A DNA stretch of 64,000 nt from Clavelina lepadiformis (taxonomy: Eukaryota; Chordata; Ascidiacea; Aplousobranchia; Clavelinidae), in contig NC_135247.1 in NCBI RefSeq assembly GCF_947623445.1, positions 4,218,501 through 4,282,500 of the forward strand, written 5' to 3'. The notes beneath the pieces were generated by a model. It was not told the DNA's origin and searched no databases. It saw only the letters and a program-made list of their open reading frames with translations. Both the position numbers and the translations under genes were made by a program. Positions 1 to 12,200 of the stretch are shown here, piece by piece (position 1 is the first letter of the stretch; each line of letters begins with the position of its first letter).

Positions 1-997
1 AAATAAATAAAGGGACACGACGAAAAAAGACTAAAAATTTGTAAAAATTACAAACTTACAGTACAGTATATGTGCAACATTAAGGCCATATGACTCGGAA
101 ACCTCTCGTCTGACGACAATGCCAGCAAGGGCCAAAGATGTTTAAAAAAAATGCAAGTTTTTAATGATAAACGCATTTGCCCTAGTAAAGTCTATTACAG
201 GTCAGGTTAGTTGTAAACAAAGTTTTCTACGGTTGACAATTTCCAGACACATTAAACCTAATTGAGGTCGAACTGATGAATGATTTAGAGCTTCGTCTAA
301 TTTTTGCTTTCGCATATAAATTTATGCACAGTTTTCGTTTATTTCAGCTCTGGTAAATGTCTGTAATAACACTCAAATAGACAACTTGTTCCTCTCAGAT
401 TTTAATGAAGCGTTTATCGCTTGAATTATGTATTGGGCTAGCGGCGATCTGGTCTTTTGATTGTCTCAAAGAAAACTGACCACTTCGCTGTAAAAGTTGG
501 AAAAAGCAGCAAATTCTAGTAAGAACAGCGCATGTTTAAGCTGTTTTCAGTACAAGCTTAGTTGCCAACAGGATTTCGAATATTTCATAGGTAACCTATA
601 CAAGTTATCACAAATGATTAAAAATTTAACTCTGCGTTTTTCCGAGATGATTATAAAAAATTCTTATCTGTGGTGATAGCGACTCGACAAGTATTCAATA
701 GAATAAAATAAGATCGAAAAAACGTCTTACGAAAAGGCGTGGGAAGCGAAAATGTTGAGCAAATTGCTTTACCGCCTCCGCGTTAAATAACCTTTAATAA
801 AATCTTTATATTCCCTCCGGTAAAAGCACATTATCTGTGTCACGTTGTGGTCAGACGATCTTAAAGTAACCTGTTATGTTTCGAAAAATAATATTTTTGG
901 TCGAATTAAACCTGCTTTGAGGTTGTCTTTAACAGATTAACGTAAGAAACGAGGGACTTTTTCCGATATCTGTTTTGGCATCCTTGTCACGAGATGA

Positions 998-1024
998 CGG
1001 AAGTTGTCCATGCTATATAAGTAG
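998..1024 (+). promoter_or_regulatory. Gene 1 probable core promoter
   Basis: CGGAAGTT (ETS-like) at 998-1005, 8 nt, then TATATAA at 1014-1020 followed by GTAGTA. The same arrangement and spacing occurs upstream of genes 2 and 3. A TTGGAGGG motif follows at 1052-1059. It lies 5.1 kb before the ATG, so a 5' non-coding exon plus intron is implied. Confidence 0.65.
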
Positions 1025-2173
1025 TACTCAAGCCGTTATTGCTTCGGCCGATTGGAGGGTGCTTCAAGCCGGTTACTTGAGATATGTAGGAGTTTTTGCC
1101 GGTCAATTGCTCAATCAAAAAGCGCAAAAACGCGACGTTGCAACAATTTATAAACTACTTCTATAGCTATAATTTTTGACCGGAACTTTCGAGTTCCCAA
1201 AATGAAGTCCTTCAGAAGTGGTAACTTGTCGTACCTGCTACTAGTACCTGTTTAAAAACTTAGGGTTAGCGTGCAACTTTGAAGTCAATTAACGACGTAT
1301 GTTTGGTATTTCAGGCGCTGTTGTGGACTGCTAGTTTGCAGTGTTGCAAAAAATATTAAGAAATGAATTTACTGAATTTAAAACGTTATATTCAGCATGC
1401 TGAAATGGAAAATGTTGGAAAGCTTTTAATTTGTTTGGTGATGAAATATATGTAGGTGCAGCCCAATCTACACCTGCTAATAACCTAAACCTAAACCTTT
1501 CACGCAACTTGTACATATTAATGTTAAGCAATATTGAATAAAAACTTATTTAAAAACCTTACAACTTGGCATTTATTTAGTCAAAGCGTCAGTTGGTTTA
1601 ATCAAAACAAGTGCATAAGTGCAATCTTCTTCATTTTAATTCGTTTTGTAGGAAATTCTATTTAATAGTTACCTTTGAAATATTCTCATAATGATCAGCA
1701 AGCCTACTTGACCAACGGGAAGAAAGTCTGTATGATATTTTTGTCGTTCATCAGCAGGCAGCTGACGTAAATCTTATATAAGGGTTTTGGAGAAGGAAAT
1801 TTCTGTGCTCCAGTAAGAGCATATAATTACAGAAGCTTGAATTGGTGCAAAACACTTTGCAGTTGTAAGGTATTATAGGTTCCCATACAGCAGGATACAT
1901 GGTGGTTTCTTATATAAAAACGTTTTCATACTAGTTTATTTTTTGAGCATTTGCAGCACGTAGCCAGTCATATGAGGTCAACCATTTTGCGCATGTTGTG
2001 TTTGCGTACCATGGGGAAAAAACAGAATCAGTTAACTTTTGAGACATTTTGTCGCTCTACGTCTAATTGGGCGCCCTATAATTAGTGTGCTGCTTTTCTT
2101 GTACAAGCTTTGAAAACTGCCGTTTTACCAACGCGCAGTTGATATTCATTTTGTGAGTAAAAATTAAATTTAA

Positions 2174-2776
2174 GACGTAGAACTTATAGAAATATGCGTA
2201 TAGATAATAAATGAGTATTTTAGTTGAAATTATGTAACCTGAGAACTTGTGTTTATGTTATAAGCAAAAGATCCAAGCTTCCGTAAACGTGTCGGGAATA
2301 ATAAACCGCAAGCCTACGCAATTTCCTACCTTATGCAATGTAGTACATGATTTTCATGGTATGAGTATATGCGTTCACCTGTATCACTCCTTCCAGTCTT
2401 ATTTGAACTTTCATCAGTCTAGTACTCAAGCCTGTGTCTCGTGATGTTATTCAAGTCTTTAGTGGAGTTGGAATATATTACGATGTCAATAAAATGAACG
2501 TTTATATCGATAAACTTTGTCGAGTTGGATGCAAATTCAATGATGTCAAAATTCAGGCTGCGGAGGATTTCACGCTCAATAGATATGAGACTCACTGAAT
2601 ATAGTCAGTACAACTCATTTTTCACAATGCAAATGCACATGCAGCATATTATTCTCGACACGTTTACGGAAGCTTGGTTCTTGTGACTTTAACATAAGCA
2701 CAATTTCTCAGGTTACATAATTTCAACTAAAATACTCGTTTATTATCGATACGCATGTTTGTATAAGTTCTCCGTC
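2174..2776. repeat. Inverted repeat with about 125-bp arms
   Basis: Left arm 2174-2302 and right arm 2648-2776 are imperfect reverse complements. Both include AATTATGTAACCTGAGAA and CTTCCGTAAACGTGTCG. The roughly 345-bp spacer shows no coding. Probably a foldback or MITE-type insertion, which would partly explain why the gene 1 promoter is further from its ATG than in genes 2 and 3. Confidence 0.65.
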
Positions 2777-5700
2777 AAAAGTTCATAGATGACGATGTGA
2801 CAGAAAATGAGTTGTACAAAATGTAGTCTTTGAAGTGCTTTGTGCAAAGTAGGACACCTTGCCTATTTATTGTCTTTTTTAATAATTATCGAAGTAACTA
2901 CATTTCTGCGTTTTATTTCGCTGTTTGAAACGATCAGTTGGGTTAAATCTTTTAAGAGAAAAGACACGCAATCGTTTAAATTTCTTAAAAGTGATGGGAA
3001 AATGCAAAAGGAAGTAAATAAATTAAATCAGTTTTGTCAATTCGCATACAACGGCGTTTCAACAACATTTGGTGGTTAAGCAATAAGCTGGTTGTTAAAT
3101 CTCTGACTCAAAAAGGCAAATATGAAGCTGAGGAGGACGTAACTCATTGCAATGATGATGTCACAATGCTTAAACTTTGTGGATGACGCTTGCGTTAGAA
3201 TTTAGCATGAATTGCTTGTGTCATGTAGGGTGTAGGCGACAAGAAATAGGTATAGTTTGCACGTTCTGAGTTGCATAACAGGAATAGTTTGCGTTAGCAA
3301 GGTTAGCTTACAGTTGGTGTATTTATGCTGTTGAAGTTATACAGCTGCAGCTTTCTGAATTGATTAGTCTTGGCTACGGTTGGTACTAGCCTCTCGTATA
3401 AACCGTTATACTATAAATCGTATTTTAAACGGTTTAGTCCAGTACCAGTAACTGCCGTGAGAAAACGAATGCTTCCTCGAAGTATGCGTGGTCACGTGTG
3501 ACACTTACATGCTGAAAGTAAACATCCCCTGCAACTTATCGCGTACCAGTGAGCTTGTGTTGCATTCAAAACGTGTTAGTTAGCTTACGATTTGTACCGG
3601 CACTATACTTAGTTCAAACATCAAGCTTGCTGAATTTTTATTGTGACGTCAAAATTGCCGCCATTTGCTTCATGATTAGCGGTTAATTTGCATGAAATTC
3701 GCTATAAACTGCTTAACTACTACGTATTATTACATAGAAATATTCTTTCTGTGATATACTTGCTACTGACAACGATTGTTTGATTTAAGGTCAACTTGTT
3801 TTTACACTTGCCACTCACTTTAAATGTCTTATGACAATATTTTTCTTTTTTAAATCGTATGATACGCAGTACAGTAATATTCTATCATAGCTATGTCCAA
3901 CAGAAACGCTGTAATGGGTCAAAAATGAAACCCTTTTTCAAATGTGGGCCGCAAATTTAATAATTTATTACATATGATAAAGTTTAACACAAATTTTAAG
4001 TGAAAAAATCATCGCCAAACCTTAATTAAAGCAGTTTTAATTTGTGCAATATTTGAACGCATTATTGTAGCGAGTCGCTTAACTCTGCATTTCTGAAAAG
4101 TACCATAAACGCAAAATTTAAGTCGTGCAGTAATATATAAGACTTATACAGTAGAGTGTAGACGTTATGAACATCTGTATAGAGGTAGGAGGTGGCCACA
4201 TCCATTTGGGTGTTATTAGTGAGTAGCAAGCGAGACCAATCGCCACCTTGTTCTGGGTGAAAACGGTTCGTTTGGTCAATTTTCACTGACCAGAGTGTTC
4301 TCAACAACCACTTGCTGCTGTTTTCACGGTTGTCGTTACATAACAATGAAAACTTCGAACTGATGAGCCGCACCAATCCTTAAAATGGCCCGCCGGTTGG
4401 ACATAACGGCTCTATCATATATATCAATGAAAAAAGAAATGTTTTTAGAACTTTTTCTGATTGCAAAGCTTTTCGTAGGCCCATATGCAAATTAGGCTAT
4501 CGTGCAGGCGACATGGGTGTGGTATAAAATAGGGTATAGCTGCATTTCTTATTTGCGATGATAAAGCATTGTCACCTTTACTCTAGTGCCAGGCTGTCTT
4601 GTTCGCCGATTCAGGGCATGCGTAACCCGAGGCATTCAATTCTAACTTACTTTGTGCTACATGAATCTCACAACAACGTAGCAATAAACTGGATTTTTAT
4701 AGGGTCGATTATCTACCGTAGTCCGTTTTGAATTGTGAGATTTTAACTTGCATTTTTAATTGAATGAATTCGGAAAACAGGCTTACAATGCTAATTTTAA
4801 TTAGAAACGAAAGCTCAGGTTCAAAGCAATGTGCAGGCCTAAAAACGACATCTTTTATGTTAAGAAATCAACGGAATGAGCGCGTGACGTTGACCGAGTG
4901 ACTCACAGTGTTGCAACAACCGGTTGAAAAGTTCTGGGTTTTCGGACGCAAGTTTAGTATTTATCCGTGCATCACTCATTGCAATTACAGAGCTTACGTC
5001 TACTGGTGTAGGAATGCGTAATTATCGGTTGATCATATGCTATTAACAGGATATTTTACACTTAACTGGTTAATTGAATTCGTTGCTTGAGGTGATAAAA
5101 AGCGTTGACAAATCTTTGAAGATTTTCGGAAACAAATTTGTAAGAAAAGACATATATCAAAGCGCTAGTAGACGATACCACAAGAGAACAGACAACTTTC
5201 TCTGGAGTTTACGCAAAGCAAATTTAATTTCATTAAAAAGCAGTTTGCTTGGCCCGAGTCCATGCGTGATGGGATCATATGATAAAAAGTCACATGCTGC
5301 GAAGTCGCCATCAAACGCTGATTTCGTAAAGGCATTTTTGTTTTTATTTGCTTTAAAAACACTTTTTAAAAATGCTAGCAAGGTTTTTTTTGAAATAAGC
5401 AGCTATTACGTAAAGGATATTGTAAACTATCTACTTGCGGTTTGGCCGCTTTCCAATTTACGTGACGTCGAAGAGTTTACGCAAAAAAAGAGAGGCAGAG
5501 AATAGTTTCGCGTACTTGCTAACCAGCAAAACTCATTTATCACACTGAATAAATATTTCCCTGGAGACGAGACTGAGAAATTTATGGACGAATCTCTAAA
5601 ACGATACCTGTAGTGAGCTTAAATTTGGTTAGCTAACGCAAGATACGCAGTTGTTAGTGCGAGTGGGGACATAATGTATCGAACGTTTTTATGAAAAATC

Positions 5701-6091
5701 GGTCTAAATTAAAATTGAGCTATATTACCTGTGTGGTTGCAGCTTCTTTGAAGAACCGCTTTGCGGTTGGCAAAAAATCTTTGGAGTTGGCAGATTGGAC
5801 ATAATATAACGTTAATGACATAATGTATATAACGTCTTAGAACAATTGCCTAATTAGAATTGTTAATGATTTCAAGCGGCATTACTAAGCACTAGTCTTG
5901 CTTTAAAGTAAAGCTGCTGCAGACCTTTGAGAGACATTTGACCAAGTATTAAGATAGATTGTAGAGTGTAGACTGCGTATTGATACACAACTTTCATGTT
6001 AGCTATTCATATTCATAATATAGCTTCACTTTAATCAACGATTTTACAATAGTATGCATATGATTAACTTTTTACTTTAAGATTTCGTTTG

Positions 6092-6158
6092 TTTTCTTTA
6101 CAGCAGTTTTTTTTGGTACTTGATAACGGGTGAATAATTTCTTGATAAGGATCTCAAG
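6092..6158 (+). promoter_or_regulatory. Gene 1 leader with acceptor before the ATG
   Basis: TTTTCTTTACAG ends at 6103, 55 nt before the ATG, followed by the leader TACTTGATAACGGGTGAAT that genes 3 and 4 share closely and gene 2 partly. It is either the acceptor of a 5'UTR intron or a spliced-leader trans-splice site. Confidence 0.55.
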
Positions 6159-6240
6159 ATGATACTTCCCGCGAGACGTATCATAAGATGTCTCGGGGCA
6201 ATTCTTCTGCTTGCGTCCATGGCGAAAAGCGATGAGACCG
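6159..6240 (+). CDS. Gene 1 signal-peptide exon
   Basis: ATG at 6159 opens MILPARRIIRCLGAILLLAS, a basic n-region and hydrophobic core, followed by a small-residue cleavage zone (SMAKSDE). The exon is 82 nt and ends in a phase-1 donor (GTATGT). The signal exons of genes 2, 3 and 4 have the same length (gene 3 is one codon shorter) and the same layout, which supports this start. Confidence 0.85.
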
Positions 6241-9200
6241 GTATGTTTTGACTGTGTGTGGTTTATTCTCTCTTACCCTTGTGTGATTTTTGAGTCGAAC
6301 ATTTGACGTGTGTACAAATCTCATAAGAGTTGAAAACAATTTCCTGAATATAAAATAGAGACTTTTCCCCTTTTTGTTTTGCTAATTCACTACTGATGTG
6401 AATTAATTCTAAAGCTTTTCAGCAAATTATATCGCATAAAGTTAAAATTTGCATTCTTTGTTAAAGTTTTACAACATATGAATACGATTACAAATCTGTA
6501 ATAGTTGAACCACAGCGTGTAACAACTTTCTTGGTCTCATAGGCAGATATTGCTTCCTTTATAGTTGCACAAACTTTACATGATACGTTTGTAAGTTAGT
6601 TTATTTCTGGAACGTCAGACGATTTGTCTACTCGATTTTCCTATTTCAGACAGTTCTACCCCTTTCTGTTACCAACGAACCCGCATCGTCGACAGCAATG
6701 GCATAGCTTTAATAAAAGAAAAGGAACGTCCATGTTTTCCCGGCTGGAGCTGCTACATGGGCACAGCTGACTTGGAGTCAAGTATAAATATTTGAATGAA
6801 ATTAAAACCTTCAACACCTCATTTCATTTTTTAATGACTGTAAATTAACTTGATGAAATATTTCATGTCTCCTGTGAAACTTGATGTCTTAGATTTCAGT
6901 GTTATTCTATTTTTATGAAAGCATCTGGCGAGAACGTTGGTCAGTTGTTGTACGATGGTTGCATATCTCCACTTGTTTGCCAGTCCAGCGACTGCGACGT
7001 CATCTTAGGGGAAAGAGGGCAAGGATTCAACAATGGCATGAGAGCTGTTAACTGCTCGATAACCTGCTGCCAGGGAGACTTTTGCAATATTGATGACGAA
7101 GAAGATGAGGATGAAGAAGATGAGGTTGAAGAAGATGAGGATGAAGAAGATGAGGATAAAGAAGATGAGGATGAAGAAGATGAGGATAAAGAAGATGAGG
7201 ATGAAGAAGATGACAACGAAGAAGATGAAGATGAAGAAATCACAAGCACACAAGTGTTACCGGTCGACATAATCACTAATGTGTCGGATTCCTCTTCACC
7301 AGAAGGTAAGTTTGATCACAATTTATTAATTTTTGTACTTTTGGTTTAGTTAAAGCCGTTTTCTTGTTATTTGTTTTTCAATATTTGTAATGATACCGAT
7401 TAGATCTTATAAAATGTCTTGGTTTTTTTGCAACTTAATGCAATGTATACTAATGACGTTAAGTTGCCAGATTACCCACATTACGTGTTACACCTCTGTG
7501 TTGCTGGTTATGTTAATAGTTATCTCACTAAGTGGCGTTTGTAGTATTGCTCTCAAAATGGCCAAAATATTAGTACGTTTGTTGCAACTTTGGTACCTTT
7601 GATCAAATTGCTGAAGCGTCAACGTAGTTTCTGTTGCGTGTGTATTTTGTGACTGGCTTCAATGTTGTGTACGATGTTGATGGTGTGATGTTTTGACGTA
7701 AGATCACAAACCTTTGCAAAATCTTGTGAAAAACCTTTTCCATCTTTTCATTAATTTCAGGTGGTTCCACTTGTTACCAGATACTTCAGGTTAGCACGGC
7801 AGAAGGCGTGCATATTACCGATGACAGAAGCGAAACCAACTGTTTTATGCAAGCTAATTGCCTTTTAGTAGAAGCTACATCTATTGTCCGTATTCCAGGT
7901 ACTTGTTAGGCCTATCAAACGTATTCGTTTAAACAGTATTTTTTAAATGGAAGCATAATTTGAAGGATTCAGATCTGAATTTCTAGCAGTTCGTGAAAAT
8001 AAGCCTCGCAGTTTCTTGAAGTTGCTTGTTTTTTTGTTATGACAGGTTTACCAGAAACCACCTGGAAAATGAAATACGGCGGCTGCATACCAGCAGAACA
8101 ATGCGACCAGTTTGACTGTAAAACAGTGTTGGGAGGGCAATTGGACAATATAATCCAAGGGGTGGAAATACAGAATTGCACGACTTCCTGTTGTCAAGGA
8201 GACCTGTGCAACAGTGATCAAGGAGGGTCAAAAGAAGAAGAAGAAGAAGACGATGATGATGATGAGCAGGATGATGATATTGAAAACGAATATTACGTGA
8301 TGGTTCCTGAAAATGTGGAAAATGAAACTGATGCGAACCAAAAGGTTCCCGAAACTCAAGCGATAACTTTCTCAACAGCAGAATCTCCAGAGGCAGTCAC
8401 TCCAGGTGCGATACCTCACAAAGTTTGGCAATTTAACGCTTTTCTAACACTTATTAACTTTTTTATATTCTGCAGCTGGTGTGCCTTCTTCGTCTCCGGA
8501 GTCTGTGATTCCTCGAGGTAAAGTGGTCTATAGCCTTCTATATTTCCTTCGTATAGGTTTGTAATTGATTTAATTGAAGCATTTTTGTCATTCAGGTGGT
8601 TCTACTTGTCAACAAATTCTCCATGTTAGCAGTGGACAAGGCATTTCTCTTGTCGATGTAAGAAACGAGACAGACTGTTATCTGAAATCTAGTTGCCTGT
8701 TGGTGAAAGCTACTATGAAGGTCAATCTTCCTGGCTCAGGTAATAATAAAATGTACCCGACTTATATTCATGCTGAAACTGAAATACTAAGCATATATTT
8801 TATTGGGTGCTTGCTAACTAGCGGCTGCTTGCTTACGACAGGCTTACAGGAAGTGCCTTGGACAATGACGTACGGTGGGTGTGCTGCATTTGGTCAATGC
8901 AACCAGCTTGACTGTAAAGGATTGCTGTCACAAGCTCTTCAAAGCGTTCCTTACGATACTGAAATCGTTGACTGCAAAGCCTCATGTTGTGAAGGAGATC
9001 TGTGCAATGGTGATGAAAGCATATTGGAAGATGGAGGTTCTTCAACGATTGTAACATCGACTTCCTCTACAGGTTTTTCATATCTGCATCAGATTTGTTT
9101 GTGCTACATATGTATTCATAGATCTTTGTTTAAGCAAATGAATATTTTTTTAATACGAAAACGTTGGAATGTTTGTAATAATAATCGTTTGTTGTAGGTA

Positions 9201-12200
9201 TATATCCTTCCCTCGGTACGGTCGATGATATCTTCACTGACGTTGAAGGTAGGGTCGTCACATGACAAAACTAGTTTTTTCTTGCAAAAACAAGTTTTCA
9301 TAAGTAGTTTTTAGCAATCTATAAACAATGTGTTTCCATCGTCTACATATATTAAAAGTAATGTCATTACCAAAGTGACGTTTGCCTACTGTATTCCTTT
9401 AATTTAAAACCAGTCACCGCATACGAAACAAAGTACTACACAGACTAGCTTATACTCTATAAGTCTATAACATATATGTCATTTAAGTACTTTTTTCATT
9501 GACCATGTGTTTCTAGAAGCAACCACCGGATTTCCGGGTAAGTTGCTCTACTACAAGCAATGTTTGCTATACCGCTATTACATATACGCTTATTCACAAT
9601 ATTCACGCTGCATGTCAGTAACTGCTTTCATTGGTTTCATTTGAATACGACATTTGCATTTTTTCATAATCACCGATAACAAAGCTGAAATAGACCCGAT
9701 GTTTCAAAATGTAGGATAAATGCGTATAGAAAGAAAAATGGATTAGGCCTACAAGCAATGACTTTGATATATTTATTTCAGTAACCGTAAACCGTTTTTT
9801 CGTCCTTCCTATAGCATCCTGCGGTTTCAATGATACGATTACGGAAAAAGATTTAAGCGGTTTTGCGCCTGGCGAAAAACCCGGAATAATCAGGTCTCCA
9901 AATTATCCCGGATTTTACTTCCCCAATCACGAATGCTTTTGGTCCGTTACCGTTCCAGAGAGTTACGTTGTCTCTCTTTCAGTCGTTAAGTTGGAGTTAG
10001 AAGAATGCTGTGATTACCTGACGGTGATATGTCGTCGAATTTATTTCAAAAGCTAAAATTAAATTAATCCATGAACGAATAATCACAGTTAATATTGAAA
10101 TTTTCAAACATTATTATATAGTTTATACGATTAAAACGTATATAAAAGTTTTCGATTCCATCTGTTGCATAAATACCCGATGTATAATAAAGATTTTGTT
10201 GAGTAAAGGATAAAAGGCTAGGCACGAAAAAGTTAATGTTCGCAGCAGAATTACAGGTGTTTTTGTTGTTATTTTTTTGCGTTGAAAAGTAGATGAATAC
10301 AGATATTGAGGGGATTGTTCAAATTAATTCTGTCGGTAATTACGCTTCGAAAAGCAATTCGGTTCTCTTGCAATTCACTTCGGACGAAACAATACACGAC
10401 ACTGGATTTATCATACGTTACGGAGCAGGTGATATGTAGAGAGAGTTGACGCTCGTTTGCAGGATATAGTATAGAATTGGGTGGTTTGGTATTCTTTCAA
10501 CAAGCGAAAGATACAAAAATTCCAAGCACTTTTTTTTTGAAAAAAATTGCGCAAGACATTTCTCATGATTGGACATTTGACTAGAAATTTTTGCATGGCA
10601 TTTGCTTGCCGAATAATATAACTAACTTGTTTTTGAAAATTCACCAATCTTATATTATTTTCAACATCAGTTTTAAAACATTTTTGTTATGCCATACTTT
10701 ACTTGCAGATGTAACTAACTTTTAAATGTCACTAATCAAGGGCTTGTATCACTTTCCTAAAGCTCATACGGCATAACGTATGTTTGATTTTACTTTTTGT
10801 AAGCTCGTTTAGATTTTGGCTGGTGTCGTGAATTTGTGCAAAGCACGTTGCATATAGCTTACTTTAATGCTTTGTAAAGCATGTAGCTTTGTCTTTTGAT
10901 AAAGTTTTATACCTACTTATTGCTATTCTTTGAGTACGGTTTGTTACTTTCAGAAGAAATCATCGACGAGACAATGATTGTTAAAGGTAAGATAAGATTG
11001 TTACTTTGTTAAATTGTGTATTTTCTCAAAATAAAATTTTTCATAAAATATTATGAAAGCCATCAAACAACTTGTGTGTTGTCAATTATTTTCGTACGAT
11101 CCGTGTTTAAAGTTCCAGCTCATGAAAGTGGAGACCTATGTGGAAACAATATAACTATTACGCCTGGCCAAGCTGCTAACATCTCAACGCCCAACTATCC
11201 TGGCCATTATTATAACAATGCGTATTGTGAGTGGACCTTGCATGCACCTCAAGACAAGCTCATTCGTCTCCAAATCATAGATTTCAATTTGGAGTCGTGT
11301 TGTGATCAAGTAGCTGTAAGTATCGCTTGCGTTCTTTTTAAGGATATATGTGTTAATGCTTTTCTGTGAGCGGTAATTCGGTGACCACAAAAAGTGTCTT
11401 TAGTTTCTGAAATAGTTTATTTTATTCGATATTACCTTATAGTTAATGGATCCATCAACAGAAGAAGTTCTGCTTGAAACTGGCGGAAATGACGTTTTAC
11501 CTGGAGCGGTATGGTTTTCTGCCAGCAATAAACTCCTAATTCGGTTTAAGAGCGACAGTTCTGTTACTGATACTGGATTTCTCTTGGCATACTCAGCAGT
11601 CGGTAAGTCAAGTTAAAACGGTTGCAACTTTGTAACGTGGGTTTAAATTTTTCAACAATTCCTTAGGTTGTAGATATTCTGAATGTTTTTTTATTTTGTG
11701 AATTCTCTTTAACGTTCTTTAGTTTTCTTGTGGATTTCTTAAATATTTTTATGCTGATAACTGGAATATGTTTTGGTTGTATTTGCAGATCCGTCTGAAC
11801 AAATAGAAACAATTACAGCAACAGTGTCCACAACTACTAGCATATCTAACACGGAACCAGCTTGTAATTATTTCGGTTTTCATTGATCAACTTTTTTTAG
11901 CAAAAATCCGAACGACATTTACAATCAAAGAAGTTCATGTATTGGAAATATTTCATAAATTCTGAAATAGTTTACGTTTTTCCCAAAATTTTACAGTGTC
12001 ATGCGGATTTTTTGCCAACGTCACAGACGTCCCTCAGTACTTCACTTCACCTTACTATCCTAACAATTACCCCAACAATATTAGATGTGAGTGGGCGTTT
12101 TACGCACCCGTTGGGTATCGAATTAGGGTACATTTTATGGATATTCAAACAGAAAGCTGCTGCGATAATATTGAGGTTAGTTTCAATCGTTGCCGTCATT

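Larger units (their letters stand above)
1..6158 (+). other. Upstream intergenic region of gene 1
   Basis: No coding sequence I trust. It holds a block at about 655-945 shared with the upstream regions of genes 2 and 3, the probable promoter at 998-1024, a large inverted repeat at 2174-2776, and the leader or acceptor just before 6159. The long intervals 1100-2170, 2780-5070 and 5510-6050 show nothing recognisable. Confidence 0.6.

Noticed and set aside
3900..4380. Possible transposable element ends (AATGTGGGCCGC and nearby)
   Set aside because: No matching inverted terminus or target duplication found.
5074..5505. Open frame of 143 codons upstream of gene 1
   Set aside because: No ATG at its start, no domain similarity, overlapping frames on the other strand, and no splice context.
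6941..7276. Long Ser-rich frame on the minus strand
   Set aside because: Shadow of the GAAGATGAGGAT repeat that encodes the acidic tail of LU 1.
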